Source of the DNA: Megaustenia siamemsis
Taxonomy: Eukaryota > Mollusca > Gastropoda > Stylommatophora > Ariophantidae
Length of the DNA: 64,000 nt
Direction: 5' to 3'
Assembly (NCBI GenBank): GCA_032433765.1
Contig: JAVIAB010000092.1
Span: 38,639,718-38,703,717, forward strand
Position 1 is the stretch's first letter; the number at the start of each line of letters is the position of its first letter. This document shows positions 10,275 through 21,435 of the stretch, piece by piece. Both the position numbers and the translations under genes were made by a program. The notes beneath the pieces are model-generated. The model did no database searches. It was not told the DNA's origin and saw nothing but the letters and a program-made list of their open reading frames with translations.

Positions 10275-11275
10275 TACCAATAGTGTATTTGAGGACACCA
10301 TAAAAATATAAAAAAAAACAGTAGAGAAAATGTACTGCGAAGAGTCATGGATAAGACAAATGCGTGTTAATGAAACAAGAAGAATTCAATCCGAGTCCTA
10401 GTTATGTTTTGTTTCTGATTAAAGTGAAACATATCATAAAGGCGAGGAAAGATCGAAGGTAGAGAGAATCAAAGAGATCCAAGACATCTCGGTGGGTCAG
10501 TGTCAGTACCCGCGCATTCTGATCAGATAAATCCCGATTCATTTCCCACAAGCGCAGGATTTTCTTGGACAGACAAGGCTTCAGGATTCGCCCAACCTCT
10601 AGATGTTGATACCAGTGTTTTTTCTTCAAAGTAAAGGCTGCCTGCAGTAATAACGACCACATCACATAAAAAATAATTCACTGACACATATTACAATTGT
10701 CCACATACGCCACACAAGATGTTGAAGGTTTCTAGCAGAAATAACAAACAACACATTGGAAAGAAAACATTGTTAAGTGACAAGTTCATCTACGGCACCA
10801 CACATAATATTTAATAATGTTGCTAATTATATTCATGTAATAGGAAGCTCTTTGTACAGAGCTTCACAGCAGAAGGCAATCTGATTATTAGAAGTGACCC
10901 CGTCGAGCAAATGTTTCGGCCCATTAGCTTCTTGACACTAAGTCAGACTATGTGATACTGTGTGGCCCTCCCAGAAATCTTTGAGTGAAAAAATAATTAT
11001 TCATAATTATTATAACTATTATAATTATTCATAATTATTATAACTATTATAATTATTATAACTATTATAATTATGCATACACCAGCAGCACCCCCTTTTC
11101 ACGGCTTTTCGTGGATCCAAAGTAACAATTAGATAAACTTGACATCAGCTGCTTCGCAGGAGTTGCTTGAAAAACAAAGAATACGAATACTGAGCGCTGC
11201 GGGACTTCGGATTTTAAACAGCGCTTCCTGTCAGTCATCCCCGTGAATTAGCAGTGGACTAGTCCATCTAACCTA
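10275..11275. other. No gene; AT tandem at 10993-11074
   Basis: An 'ataattattataactatt' type tandem occupies about 10993-11074. At 10910-10935 the minus strand carries 'gggccgaaacatttgctcga', similar in wording to the hammerhead-like ends elsewhere but without a CTGANGA box. The frame at 10402-10665 is not recognised. Confidence 0.5.
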
Positions 11276-11278
11276 GTG

Positions 11279-11299
11279 ACACACACACACACACACACA

Positions 11300-11355
<56 letters not shown>

Positions 11356-11362
11356 CACACAC
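11279..11362. repeat. (CA)n(CGCA)n(CA)n microsatellite
   Basis: Perfect alternating purine-pyrimidine DNA with about ten CGCA units flanked by CA dinucleotides; such sequence can adopt Z-DNA. Frames through it encode only H/T/R or C/V/A repeats. Confidence 0.95.
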
Positions 11363-11490
11363 AAATGGTGTTCCACAATAATTACCACGATTATCGGAAA
11401 TCAAGTCAAGAGTTATAGAGAAATGGCAAAAATCTATTTCAATCAGGGTAATCATTGTGAAACACGAAACATGTATTTCCATATATACAC

Positions 11491-11491
<1 letters not shown>

Positions 11492-11560
<69 letters not shown>
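11492..11560. repeat. (TA)n microsatellite
   Basis: A long, nearly pure TA tract of about 70 bases. Confidence 0.95.
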
Positions 11561-11564
<4 letters not shown>

Positions 11565-11740
11565 GATTATAAATGTATACATAGTGGATAACTTGTTCAC
11601 ATCGCGGCAAACTTAAGCTCGACTGAAACTTCCGTTAGCTGACTGCCTCATTAGTGTTATCATTGTAATGTACATGCAAATTACCCTCTGTAAGGCGTTA
11701 AGGTAAGAGCTGTCACTATCCACCTACATAATTCTTAGCC

Positions 11741-11808
11741 TTGAAATCGAACCCTATCTCATGTCCTTTTTAGTATAGTTCACTAACCACTGAGCTATCG
11801 CGGCTCCC
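11741..11808 (-). mobile_element. SINE, tRNA-derived head only
   Basis: The minus strand starts 'gggagccgcgatagctcagtgg' in two pieces (gggagccgcgatagc, tcagtggttagtgaac), giving box A, then box B 'ggttcgat..' with changes. It matches the 5' head of the full SINE at 41686. The body is missing or unrecognisable. Confidence 0.75.
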
Positions 11809-11924
11809 GTTTGGTGTTACAGGTGTACGCTATTGACGCAACACGACTTACACGTCAATTTAAGAATAAACAATAGGCCAAATGAGGGCATGGATGCAGT
11901 CATTAACTGGCGATGCATTCATCA

Positions 11925-12289
11925 TCATCATGAAGTACTGTGCCTACTGGCGTCAATGATCATGTCTCTCCACAACTTTCGATCTCGACAGTTATTTATC
12001 ATTTCTGTTGTTGACCTTCTGCCAAGCCATTCTCTTAAGCTGCCTGGTATCATTTCTTATTGTTCCACTCTATCTCTTCGTCCCTCGATTTTATCAGTTG
12101 TTACAATATATTCCACCTGTTCCCTTCACATTACTTGGCCAAAAAATGATGATTGTTTCTTCCTAATATTGGAAATTAGCTCTCTTTTGGCTTTAACCTC
12201 TTTAAGAACGTTTTCATTACTCCTTTTAGCTGTCCATGGTATTCTCAACATTCTTCGGTAAAATCACATTTCTACAGCCTCCATCGATT
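11925..12289 (-). mobile_element. LINE 3' fragment, GAT-tailed family, copy 1
   Basis: The minus strand encodes, with frame changes, the C-terminal ORF2 segment seen in a longer frame at 46054-46377 (RIPWTAK, then HVMRRE-like, EYIVTT and RDRKLWRDM). The 3' end on the minus strand is a (GAT)n tail, seen as 'catcatcatcatga' at 11924-11937. It abuts the next LINE at about 12290. Confidence 0.7.
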
Positions 12290-13440
12290 TTCTTGTATGT
12301 TGTCCTATTGCCAATGATTCACATCGTATATTGAGACTCTTCTTCTACCTTTTTAGCTCCCAGTGGAGCATAGGTCTTCAACAAACACTTTCCAAGTCGT
12401 TCTGTTTTTTGCAATTCTTTTAAGATCATTCCATGTCTTCCCCATCATCTTCATCTCTGCTTCAATCTGTCTTCTCCAAGAATTCCTTGGTCTTCCTCTT
12501 TGTCTTTTCCCCTGGGGATTCCAAAAAAGGGCCTGTTGTGTAATACTCTCAGTTGGTTTCCGTAGTGTGTGTCCTATCCATCGCCATCGTCTTCGCTGTA
12601 TTTCTTTATCCACTGGTATTTGACCAGTACATTTCCATAATTCCACGTTAGTGACTTTGTCCTGCCATTTCCATCCCTTTATTCTGCGCAAGCATCCATT
12701 AATGAAAGTCTGTACCTTCGTGATTGTCAATTTTGTTATTCTCCATGTTTCACAGCCATATAATAGAACCGACTTAACATTGGAGTTGAAAATTTGTATT
12801 TTTGTATTTAGCCTAATTTCTTTGGATTTCCATATGTTTCCCAGTGCAATGAAAGCTCCTCTTGCTTTTGATATCCTTATTTTGGTATCGTTTTCTGTTC
12901 CTCCCTCTTTATCTATATTACTGCCCAGATATATATAAGATTGTACGATATTGAGACTAGCTCTACATAACATTTAATAACAATTTTTTTCTTATTTCTA
13001 TTGTAACAAAATGGATTGCACAGTATCTGATTATTTGTGGGAAAACTGCTTTTGCCCTAGCCATTCTGCATCTCAGCTCTTTTGTACATTTACCATCTGA
13101 GGTTAACTATGTTTCCGACTACTTAAATTCATTTACCTGTTTTATTATTGTTGTACTTGTCTTTATTGTGCACTGCGGTGTTGTTTATTTCTTTGTTGTT
13201 ACCATTACCTCTCTCTTTCTGCTATCAAGGCTGAGTCCTTTATTTTTGCTTTCTTTCACTATAATGTCTAACATTTCTTGTAACTCATTTTCAACCTTAG
13301 CGATTAAGACTGTATCATCAGCATACCTTAGATTATGTATATAATGACCTTCGATTGTTATCACAGGCATGCCCCTTATGGATCTTATGGAGCATGCCTG
13401 GAATAACAATCGGTGGTCATAATATAAAATAATCCAAGGT
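12290..13440 (-). pseudogene. LINE ORF2: reverse transcriptase end and C-terminal domain
   Basis: Two minus-strand frames belong together. The upstream one (13185-13409) holds the reverse-transcriptase palm motif YADD at 13314-13325 in the context LRYADDTVLIAK. The downstream one (12353-12973, 206 residues) begins near the thumb with YLGSNIDKEGGT, then ISKARGAF, IFNSNVKSVLLYGCETW, a GHTLRK segment, GKRQRGRPRNSWRR and a CSTGS terminus. This order is characteristic of many invertebrate LINE ORF2 proteins, including the region Pfam calls DUF6451. The 5' part (endonuclease and most of the reverse transcriptase) is absent, and about 200 bases between the two frames (12974-13184) do not read through. 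So it is a 5'-truncated, inactive copy. Its 206-codon downstream frame is intact, suggesting moderate age. Confidence 0.8.
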
Positions 13441-14381
13441 ATGCTTGAGGATATATTATTATAAGGTATGCATTAGAACAAATGAAATGTTTGGTCTTGG
13501 TATGCTTTATTTGATACGTTTTGAAAGCGTTTAAGATAACAACATGGAGTGACACGGTCAAACCTTTGATCGCCCATGAGATAAGACAACATGGTAAGTG
13601 AACAATGGAGGGGCCGATATTTTGTCCAGACTGAACTTATTATGTGAGTAGTTGTATTTAACTTTCAGGAGGACATCCAGAAAGTATTAATCGGGTGAGT
13701 CCTTTAGAAAAGAGAAGGCGAATCTAGAGAGATGTCGTGGATAAATTATTCAGAACGGTTTGTTTCAAGTAAGATATTTAGCTATTTACAGATATTTAGA
13801 TTTCGGGTTTAGAAAGCGATTAATTCTGTGTTGAAGCTCAATGCTAGGAATTTACAGATTTCATAGGAGTGAGTAGTTGTAGATGCAAGTTATGTGTAGA
13901 AGTTATATATTATTTTATGACAGCAACAGAGTTATATGAATGTAAATACAGTGTCTGGGGGAGTGCCATATAACCGGCTACAGCTTTAATCATATATAAA
14001 TAAGTCCACATAACGATATAGTCTAAGAGATGTTTAGTCAACCATAATAAATATCAAGTGTAATGAGTAACTATGTTACGCAATATAGATATTTATGCAG
14101 GTGAGTTATGAAGTTCAACTAAAGAACTGTGTGAAAATAATTGTGCACGAGATCTAGACGACGTCTTGATTAATAATATCAAGTTTCTGACACACATTTT
14201 GTTCAGAACATTTGGAGTTACAGATGATCTGTTATGTGTATATATCATTATTGATATCGTATTCTTTCACTTTTAAATGGTTGCAGAACACTTTTGTATA
14301 GCTGCAAATTACAGCTTAGGGTTTTACTAATGGATTTAAAGTCAGGATGCGCATCTCTCATTATATCAGCATTTTTCACAG
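13441..14381. other. No gene recognised
   Basis: AT-rich unique-looking sequence without a frame or repeat I can identify. Confidence 0.55.
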
Positions 14382-15030
14382 GCTAGCGTAACATTGACCC
14401 TTGCAGCTGAGATACAGAGGAAAATACAGGCTATGGAGATGAAATGGTACCGTATGATTTTGGACACCTCCAAATTAGATCGTATCACAATGAAAAAGTT
14501 CGCAAAATATTGTAATACGTGCGCAATCGGGGTACATGATGCTTTTGTGAATTGCGTGGAGAAATACGAGATGAAATGGCTTGGCCAGGTATTTCGATCG
14601 CCTGGCTTGGAAAATATGATTTTTCGGGGAGCTGAGAAAGAATCGAGAAGGATATGTAGGCAGAGAACGAAATAGGAAGGATTCATCAAAGAATAGAGAA
14701 GGATGTGTAGGCAGAGAACGAAATAGGAAGGATTCATCAAAGAATAGAGAAGGATATGTAGGCAGTGAACGAAATAGGAAGGATTCATCAAAGAATAGAG
14801 AAGGATATGTAGGCAGAGAACGAAATAGGAAGGATTCATCAAAGAATAGAGAAGGATGTGTAGGCAGAGAACGAAATAGGAAGGATTCATCAAAGAATAG
14901 AGAAGCCTAGATTTTCCAGAGCCCCAAAAATGACTGAAGATCGAAAGAAAGGGAAAAAGTTGACGAAGTCTGGCAGTGGTGTTCCAATGACTCCCAGTGT
15001 TATGGATGAAGATGGAGTTTTCTATTTAAT
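14382..15030 (+). pseudogene. LINE ORF2 C-terminus with internal 51-bp tandem amplification
   Basis: The plus frame at 14394-14675 reads AAEIQRKIQAMEMKWYRMIL, then LDRITMKKF, a EYEMKWLGQVFRS segment (the GHV-x-R region) and RRICRQRTK (the RGRQRKR region). In related LINEs the next residues are a W-E-D-N-I-K-E-W-like stretch; here that stretch and the basic motif are repeated five times in a 51-bp (17-codon) unit, with a stop in place of the Trp codon in each. After the array the original frame resumes: FSRAPKMTEDRKKG, then GVPMTPSVMDED, which corresponds to the usual LINE C-terminus. So the array arose inside the element by tandem duplication. The element is otherwise 5'-truncated. Confidence 0.75.
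14645..14900 (+). repeat. 51-bp tandem repeat, five units
   Basis: Units contain 'gtaggcagagaacgaaatag' followed by 'gaaggattcatcaaagaata'. They are nearly identical, differing mainly at 'gatgtg'/'gatatg' and 'agagaa'/'agtgaa'. Because 51 is a multiple of three, the minus strand stays open as a repeated 17-residue frame (14366-14893), which is an artefact. Confidence 0.9.
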
Positions 15031-15237
15031 TCCACTTTAAAATGATTTCCCTAGAAACCATTTTCTTCTATATTCACTTTTTATTTTACAAGTATATTCT
15101 TTGTTTCCCATTTCATTTTTAGCGTTTTACGGCGGAGGATTTCATTAAGTGCCAAGTTCACGAATTTTATTAATAACCGTTTTAACAGGATTATTATGTT
15201 CACATTGTTTGTATCTTATTTTTTGATACTTCGAAGC

Positions 15238-15620
15238 CTAATTGGTTTTCCTATACATGAGTTTGCGCATGCGCTCCAGAAAAAAACAACTACTTGCTGT
15301 TACGTTAACCAACTTTTTACTGCCTCCATTACCTCGTTTGCAAACTCTTTGGATCCATCTGCTACGCATTTCCCCATGCTCGACGTCGTCATGAGGAAAT
15401 TGTTTCATTAAGTGATTCACGTTGAATTCTACGGCAATTTCATCATTAGTGACATAGCCCGTTGCCACGGATTAGCTGCTGCTATTTCACTCTCAGTTGC
15501 CACATCAGCAGGTGCCACACTCATCACTGACACTTTGTCTTCATTTTTAAACCTGTCCACCCATTTATAAATTCTCCCCAGAATCGTCTTCACGCCTTTA
15601 TTTTGCTGTAGACTTTAAAA
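15238..15620 (-). pseudogene. Possible DNA-transposon C-terminal fragment
   Basis: Minus-strand frames give WVDRFKNEDKVSVMSVA, ATESEIAAANPW and, after a frame change, YVTNDEIAVEF and a WIQRVCKRGN or EVMEAVKSWLT segment. The first part has the feel of Tigger/pogo-type transposase tails. No catalytic motif is visible. A chance set of frames cannot be excluded. Confidence 0.25.
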
Positions 15621-16505
15621 AGCTTCACGTTCTAGTTAAAAAAAACAAACAAACAAACAAATAATGCCTCGTTGCTTCCACCGTAGGAGTCGACAGTTAA
15701 GCAGTTGGAGTTTTTCTATGGAGTCATTCTGTGTTATGAAATATGATTTTTTTTTTCGTTACGCGTACAGTGCAATTTAAGAATACAATTCTTGTTTTTT
15801 AATGAGCTTCTTTCGTGTTTTCAAACTCTCATATAAGAAGTAGTACTGTAAAAATCGTTTGTGGACATCATGTTATTGGTATCTTATCTTTCTCTATTAG
15901 CCCTTGCTGCATGTGTCATGAAGTATTGTAGCCAGCGTAATTTTCTATTCTAGGTTTAGTGTGTCCCAGTGTGTGCACATCTGCATAGATCATGTTCTTG
16001 TATATATTCATTCTGAACTGATGTCTGGCGTTGTGCTGTTCTCTTACATGATCAATTAAATTTGATTTTGTACCCATAAGGAGAGTCTGAAAGTTGGAAT
16101 ACTTGGTTACACATGTCAAGGAAAGAGATGTCGCAAAGAACAAAGAGAACAGTGACTATACTAGATAGCTTGGTTTCGTGGAACGGCAACTGTCAACACT
16201 AGAATTGATACGATGCAACAAGAACAGGGAATTGTGGCAGAACATGATCCCACACGTTAATCATTACTGGAAATGATGACTGCATAAGTCAGTCGATGTT
16301 TTACAATACAATTACGTTGTAGGTATGATAATCTTACCTGCATTGCATCCGTAAAAATTCTAGCTCTGTTATTCTACACGTATGCACCCTAGGTGGCTGT
16401 ACTCACAGTTGTTTGTTACTAATGCTTTAGATGATTTGCTCAATTGTGTCTTTCCAGGAAAATGAAATATAATTTCAATTAAAAGATGAATCAAGAATAC
16501 CGCTT
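15621..16505. other. No gene recognised
   Basis: Includes a short (AAAC)n run at about 15643-15662. The 75-codon minus frame at 15916-16143 has no recognised motif. Confidence 0.5.
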
Positions 16506-16511
16506 ACTGTG

Positions 16512-16735
16512 GCGTATAGGCTGCAAGAACAATTGAAGCTCACTCTGAAAAGTGTTCCTTTGCTGTCGTTTCCTCATATTCCAAGTCCGGCTAGCTTCCG
16601 AAGCTGCTGAGTTCAGTGCTCTGTGCACACTGAGAGCTGTGTTTTTTCATCCGGATCGTCAACAAGGAACACTTTTCTGACAGTGCCATAACGGTTCCTA
16701 CCGCCTATCCATCATATTCACCAGAAGTCCCAGTT
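16512..16735. repeat. Head-to-head copy of an unclassified interspersed repeat
   Basis: The left part (about 16512-16655) is the minus-strand form of the last ~150 bases of the repeat at 46738-47160 ('cctcatattccaagtccggc' corresponds to its 'gccggacttggaatatgagg'). The right part (16668-16735) is a plus-strand copy of the last ~70 bases ('caaggaacacttttc', 'cgcctatccatcatat'). The result is an imperfect inverted repeat around a ~100-base centre. Confidence 0.6.
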
Positions 16736-17479
16736 TAAAATAAATACATGCACAATTGCATAGTGACAAATAAATACTTATCTGGCACATGGGACATTTC
16801 TTAAGAGTAAATTAATCGTGAGATTAAATTAATTCCCTTTATGACACTTTTACAATATATATATAACGTATAACTAGGACAACCAGACTGGATCGTGAAT
16901 TTAAAGAGGAATATGTTGCTCGACTAATTTGTCATCATTTCTTTATGCAGAATGGGTCTATGAGTACAAGTGTTGGTGTTTATATTCCTATATTTATGTT
17001 AAGGAGTGGAGCACCGATTTGCGAGATCATAAGGGACTCGTTTTACAACCCAACTCCAGGAGGTTTCGTCCTATATTTAACCCATCGGAAAATAAATGGA
17101 TATTCAGCTTGGTTTTGAAAGGAGGTTATCTGCTAAGAGAACAAGTGGCCATCTACTTCAAAATATGTGTCCAAAAGATGATGAGTTCTAAACGTCACTC
17201 CACAATATCATTAATGCTAAATATAGAAGCATACAATTTTGCGCACTTTAAATGTGGCATGAGTCGATTATGTGTATCAAATTGCACTGCAATCGGCCAT
17301 GTAATAAAATCATTAAACCGTTGAAATGGAGCATGTTAACAAAATGCGTTTTATAAACAGCGAATGGTTCAGAATTTCACGTTTTATAGAAAGAAACAGC
17401 TGTGAACATTCACAAGCGCCCATGGAAGTTTTGCAGTCGCCAGAAGCACAGTAAGTCATAGTTCAGGGAATAAAAGAAT
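16736..17479. other. No gene recognised
   Basis: The 131-codon frame at 16929-17324 shows no domain I recognise. Part of 17337-17479 may be decayed mariner N-terminal or leader sequence, but I cannot align it. Confidence 0.45.
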
Positions 17480-18290
17480 CGAAAAGCGGAGATACGAAGC
17501 TTCTTGATCTGCCGCGCTACGACCTGTCACAGCCACCAATGCAGAGATGTTGAAATGCCCTGAGAACATTATTCTTGCTGATAGGCGCATCAATTACTCA
17601 ACAAATGGCCTTAAAGTTGTCAATGAGCATTGGTAGTGAAAATGATGTTAAAAAAAACTCCCGGACCGATTGCAAGGAAAAGCAATTCCTTCTGAACTGT
17701 TGGAGCGTTTCAATGTTGAGGGAGATAATCTTTTGGCTAAGATTGTTACAGGTGACGAAACCTGGCCACATCAGTTTGAACCGGAGACAAAAAGAGTCAA
17801 TGCAGTGGCATCATCTGCAATAATCACGAAGAAAGAAATTCAAGACTTTCATTCATCTAGAAAGGTCATTGTCACTGTCTTTTTTGACATTGAAGTTGTG
17901 ATTCTTGTAGATGTTATGCCAAGTAGAAAGACAATCAATTCGCAAGCTTACATTAAGACATTGGGAAAAAAACACAATCAACGATTTCGCAGAGTTCGGT
18001 CGCACAACAATCAAGCAGACCTGCCTCTTCTTCACGACAATGCACGCCGTCACACAAGTCTAGCAACACAGGAAGCAATCATCAGATTGGGTTGGTATCC
18101 TTATCCACCAAGCAGCCCTGATTTGGCACGTTCTGATTGCCATCTCTTTGGTCCACTTAAAGATGCCCTCCTGGAACAAGGTTAGAAGATGATGAGGAAG
18201 TGATTCATGCAGCGATGAAATGGCTACACGATTAAGACAAAGTCTGGTACAGGCTAGGAATACATGCACTTGTTGCGCGCTGACGTAAAG
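17480..18290 (+). pseudogene. Mariner-type transposase remnant (DDD)
   Basis: Frames at 17575-17823 and 17670-18185 together cover a mariner transposase from the second helix-turn-helix on. The segment RPVTATNAEMLK near 17522 is the linker before the second HTH. VTGDETW carries the first catalytic Asp, LLHDNARRHTS the second, and SSPDLARSDCHLFGPLK the third. All three Asp are kept, but the second-to-third spacing is 32 residues, two short of the canonical 34 of mariner, and frameshifts break the frame near 17660. The first HTH and both inverted terminal repeats were not found. Mariner transposases move DNA by cut and paste into TA sites in the nucleus. This copy is dead. Confidence 0.75.
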
Positions 18291-19500
18291 CTGTACATGT
18301 GGATGGTGATTATGTTGAATGATACTGATGTTTGCACGACATATCCATATATACTGTGAAAAAATATTATACTTTTTGAATTAGCGGTTCCCGAGAAAAT
18401 CAATGTGGTGCTTACTGTCTTTCTGAATATGCTAAGTATGATAGAAAAAAGTATTTTATTTTGCGCACAATGTTATCCATCGCTTATTAATGCCTCTTCT
18501 ATTGCTTTAGTACAATGGTGGTGTAATTATGTAATAATAATTTAACAACGTTGAAATGTCTGACAATATAAATATAATCAAGATGGTTATCGAAATTTAG
18601 CATGTATTTCTGCTATTCTGCCGCTGATTGTTTGATAAAATCTTCAAAAGTGTGAACAAAGTGACAATAAACATTACTGCTTACCCTAAGAGATTGAATT
18701 ATGAACAAAAGCTCATATTTCTTGCTTCATTTAATCTATGTTACAAGTGACATTTATTAGGTTACATGTATCATGAAAGATTTTTTTACCATTCTACCGT
18801 TATTATCCATTTTACCGTACAGTTTGAACAATAAAATACCGTTTGAAGCTATTCGTTCAGTATAAGAAGGCGTTTCCCATCTGTTTGAGTACTCTATACA
18901 AATTCCCTGTGCTTGCCTTACAACTTGTTCATGATTTTATCGCTAGAGGTTGTTCTTATTCGTCAGGGAATTTCACATTGAACTCTTCTTTTACACTGTG
19001 ATATTATACTGGCTAGAATACGCCCACTCCAGGCCATGAGTGTTATGTCTGGCCATTTATCGTGTATAGTCAATTTGCTTCTTTGACAGCCCAATATGGT
19101 GTCCCGACCTTCGTTTCTGTTACTTGTATTTGTCTTATGGTGCCAGATTTTCTGGATGAACTGATACTGTATGTCTATTCTAGATTATATGTCTGCATTT
19201 CGCCCATATTGATGGATTTGAAAGCGTTATACAGCAATTTCTGCACTTAATTAAATTTACATTTTGTACGATCTCTTGTTTTGTTTGTGTATGTTTACAT
19301 TCAGAAATATATTTATTGAGGGTTATATATTGGGAAGATGCATTTCTTGATTGCTTAGTTATTTTTTTTTTAAAACATTTGGTTTGTAATACTTTGGTTT
19401 GTAATACTTTGGTTTGTAATACTGTTTCTAGTTATGGCTGACAACATGATTATTGTTGTTTTCGTGTGTGTGAGTGTGTACGCAGTTGTAGATGTAGTTA
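18291..19500. other. No gene; 16-bp triplication at 19377-19423
   Basis: AT-rich. The word 'tttggtttgtaatact' is tandemly repeated three times at about 19377-19423. The frame at 19062-19250 has no recognised motif. Confidence 0.5.
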
Positions 19501-19504
19501 CTCG

Positions 19505-19935
19505 AAGGCCCCGGCATCACTGCAAAGGAATTAAAATCTGCTATTGCTCAAACCGCCCGTGCCAGTGGAATCATCCGAATTAACATCTCATCTCACTGAA
19601 GGATCCAAACAAAGAAAGGCAGTTGCAGTCCCCATCATAGTAGCCACAGCACACGAAAAAAGACATACGGCCAAGCCGCACCGAAAGTGAACGCAGTCGA
19701 ACTGTTCTTCGTCCTACGATATCACCATTCATCGTGAGAGATCGGAATATCGAAATACGATCCGGATGAAAACACAGCTCATTATGTACACATAACACTA
19801 ATCTCAGTAGTTCCGGCAGCAAGTCGGACTTGTAATATGAGGAAACAGCAACAATGTACACTTTTCAGACAGAGCCTCATCGGTTCCTTTCGCCTATCCA
19901 TCATATTGACACGAAGTCGACGTGTGTATGGTTGC
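19505..19935 (+). repeat. Unclassified interspersed repeat, copy
   Basis: It parallels 46738-47160 over about 420 bases: 'atcactgcaaaggaattaaa', 'gtgaacgcag', 'catcattcatcgt'-like, 'cagcaagtcggacttg', 'aatatgaggaaac' and 'cgcctatccatcatat' occur in the same order. No transposase or reverse-transcriptase motif seen on either strand; the 93-codon minus frame at 19580-19861 is not shared intact. Confidence 0.65.
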
Positions 19936-20793
19936 TCTGGTCGAATTGTTTAATTGAGTGTGTATTCTTGTATTACTCTATCTGAAAATGTATGGTCCAT
20001 GTATTTGCCGTTTCTGTGTGCTGAATTTCTTTTACCATAATATTATTATTCCCTATCTGATATTATGTTTATGCCACGTTCTTGCATTTCATTCTAATTT
20101 ACACATTTTCTTTATCTTTCTTATACTCAATAGTTTTTGATTGTATGCTTTATTTATTCCCGATGTTATAAAGTGCTCGTTATTTTGTTCGCTGTGACTC
20201 ATACTCGTAGACTAATGTGAAGCATTGTTCGTTTTAACAATTCCTCTTTATTCAGCATGACTCTCAAGTTTTAACATGTTTTCATTATATAATTCTTTCT
20301 GGGTAAAAAAAAAAATATATGTTAAGAGAAACTTTTAAAACAAGGATGGAAAAAAATCAGCTATCAAGTATATTGACAAATAAAAATACCATGGATTGGC
20401 ATATGGCATGCACTTTTGCTATAGTTGTTTATTTTTGTCATGTTGTTCTTGCAAATGCAATTTTGATACATAATCGTAGATTAGATGATGGTTTATTAAC
20501 CTTCCTGCACGGTTAGTTTAAGTGCAACGTTTGTGATGATACGTCAGTATATTGTTTACATATAACATATTTTGTTGGTGTTTATTTTCTAAGAATATTA
20601 CTTGTTGCAAGTCTAATGGAACAATGTATTTTAGTGTGCAAGTATTTGTAATGAGATGAACAGTAAAATATTAACGTTTTCTGTTTATTGCTGAGATGTA
20701 ACTTATTCTCTTATGTTAAATAACATTATAGTTTTAGTGAGCTTTGGCAAATAAATTATGACATTTATAAAGATTTTCCTAGTACTTGAAGTA
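19936..20793. other. No gene recognised
   Basis: Strongly AT-rich. Two short plus frames (19958-20140, 20319-20516) encode hydrophobic residues without a recognisable family. Confidence 0.5.
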
Positions 20794-20977
20794 AAGTAAA
20801 GTACCCCCGTCACGCCAAGTGGCGTATAGGGAATATGGTGTTAGTGATCATAATTTTTACAGACCTTCGGCACATGATTTTTGGGGTAATGTGGTCGGTA
20901 TTACGCCCGTACCGATTTACTTTCCCAGAAAAAATCCGGTACCCATTTAAGGCTGGGTAAACCCGGAAGCCGTCGGT
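20794..20977 (-). mobile_element. SINE, 5'-truncated copy
   Basis: It carries the SINE body on the minus strand: 'ccggattttt', 'ttacagaccttcggcacatg' in plus reading, 'ggaatatggtgttagtgatc' and 'gtacccccgtcacgccaag'. It stops within the join to the tRNA-like head. Confidence 0.85.
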
Positions 20978-21060
20978 ACTTTAAGGCGTTAGGGAAATTG
21001 GATGTTTTAACCTATATTTGTCAGTGTCAACGACATTTTAAAGACCCGTTGGTCCGTTTG

Positions 21061-21127
21061 TACGCCAGGCTGCCTCGGTTTCATGAAAGTAATAATCCAT
21101 ATCATGAAGCCAAGGCAGCCTGGCGTA
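21061..21127 (+). ncRNA. Near-perfect 67-nt hairpin, miRNA-precursor-like
   Basis: Left arm 21061-21086 ('tacgccaggctgcctcggtt' then 'tcatga') pairs with right arm 21102-21127. As RNA there are 26 pairs with one A-C mismatch and one G-U wobble, and a 15-nt loop 21087-21101. Size and shape fit an animal pre-miRNA (about 22-nt arms). I do not recognise the arm as a known miRNA. It could also be a small palindrome left by a transposon. It lies just downstream of a truncated SINE. Confidence 0.35.
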
Positions 21128-21435
21128 TTTCTGAACCCAGAACATTTTCATTTGTAGCGAGCTCATACCACACAGGCACGGAGCTTCATAATTGCTTTAT
21201 TTTTCTGTTTTAAAATGATCATAAAAAATAGCGTTACAGTGTCAGCTAAATTACAGTTAAATGAATGTCCTTTCTGTTGACTGATGCAAATGGAATGGCA
21301 TTAGAGTTAGTAATTACGTATTGCTGTTAAAGCTCTTAAACATCACAGTGTCCTGTTTTTGTTGCTATCACCATCAATGGTTCACAGGAAACGTCCATGA
21401 CTGATGAGGAGTATGGGCATGCATATATACATATA

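Noticed and set aside
14366..14893. 175-residue minus-strand protein with MNPSYFVLCLHILLYSL repeats
   Set aside because: Antisense of the 51-bp array inside the LINE; no independent support.
16929..17324. 131-residue frame upstream of the mariner remnant as its N-terminus
   Set aside because: No HTH or mariner-like motif could be aligned, and stops separate it from the recognisable part.
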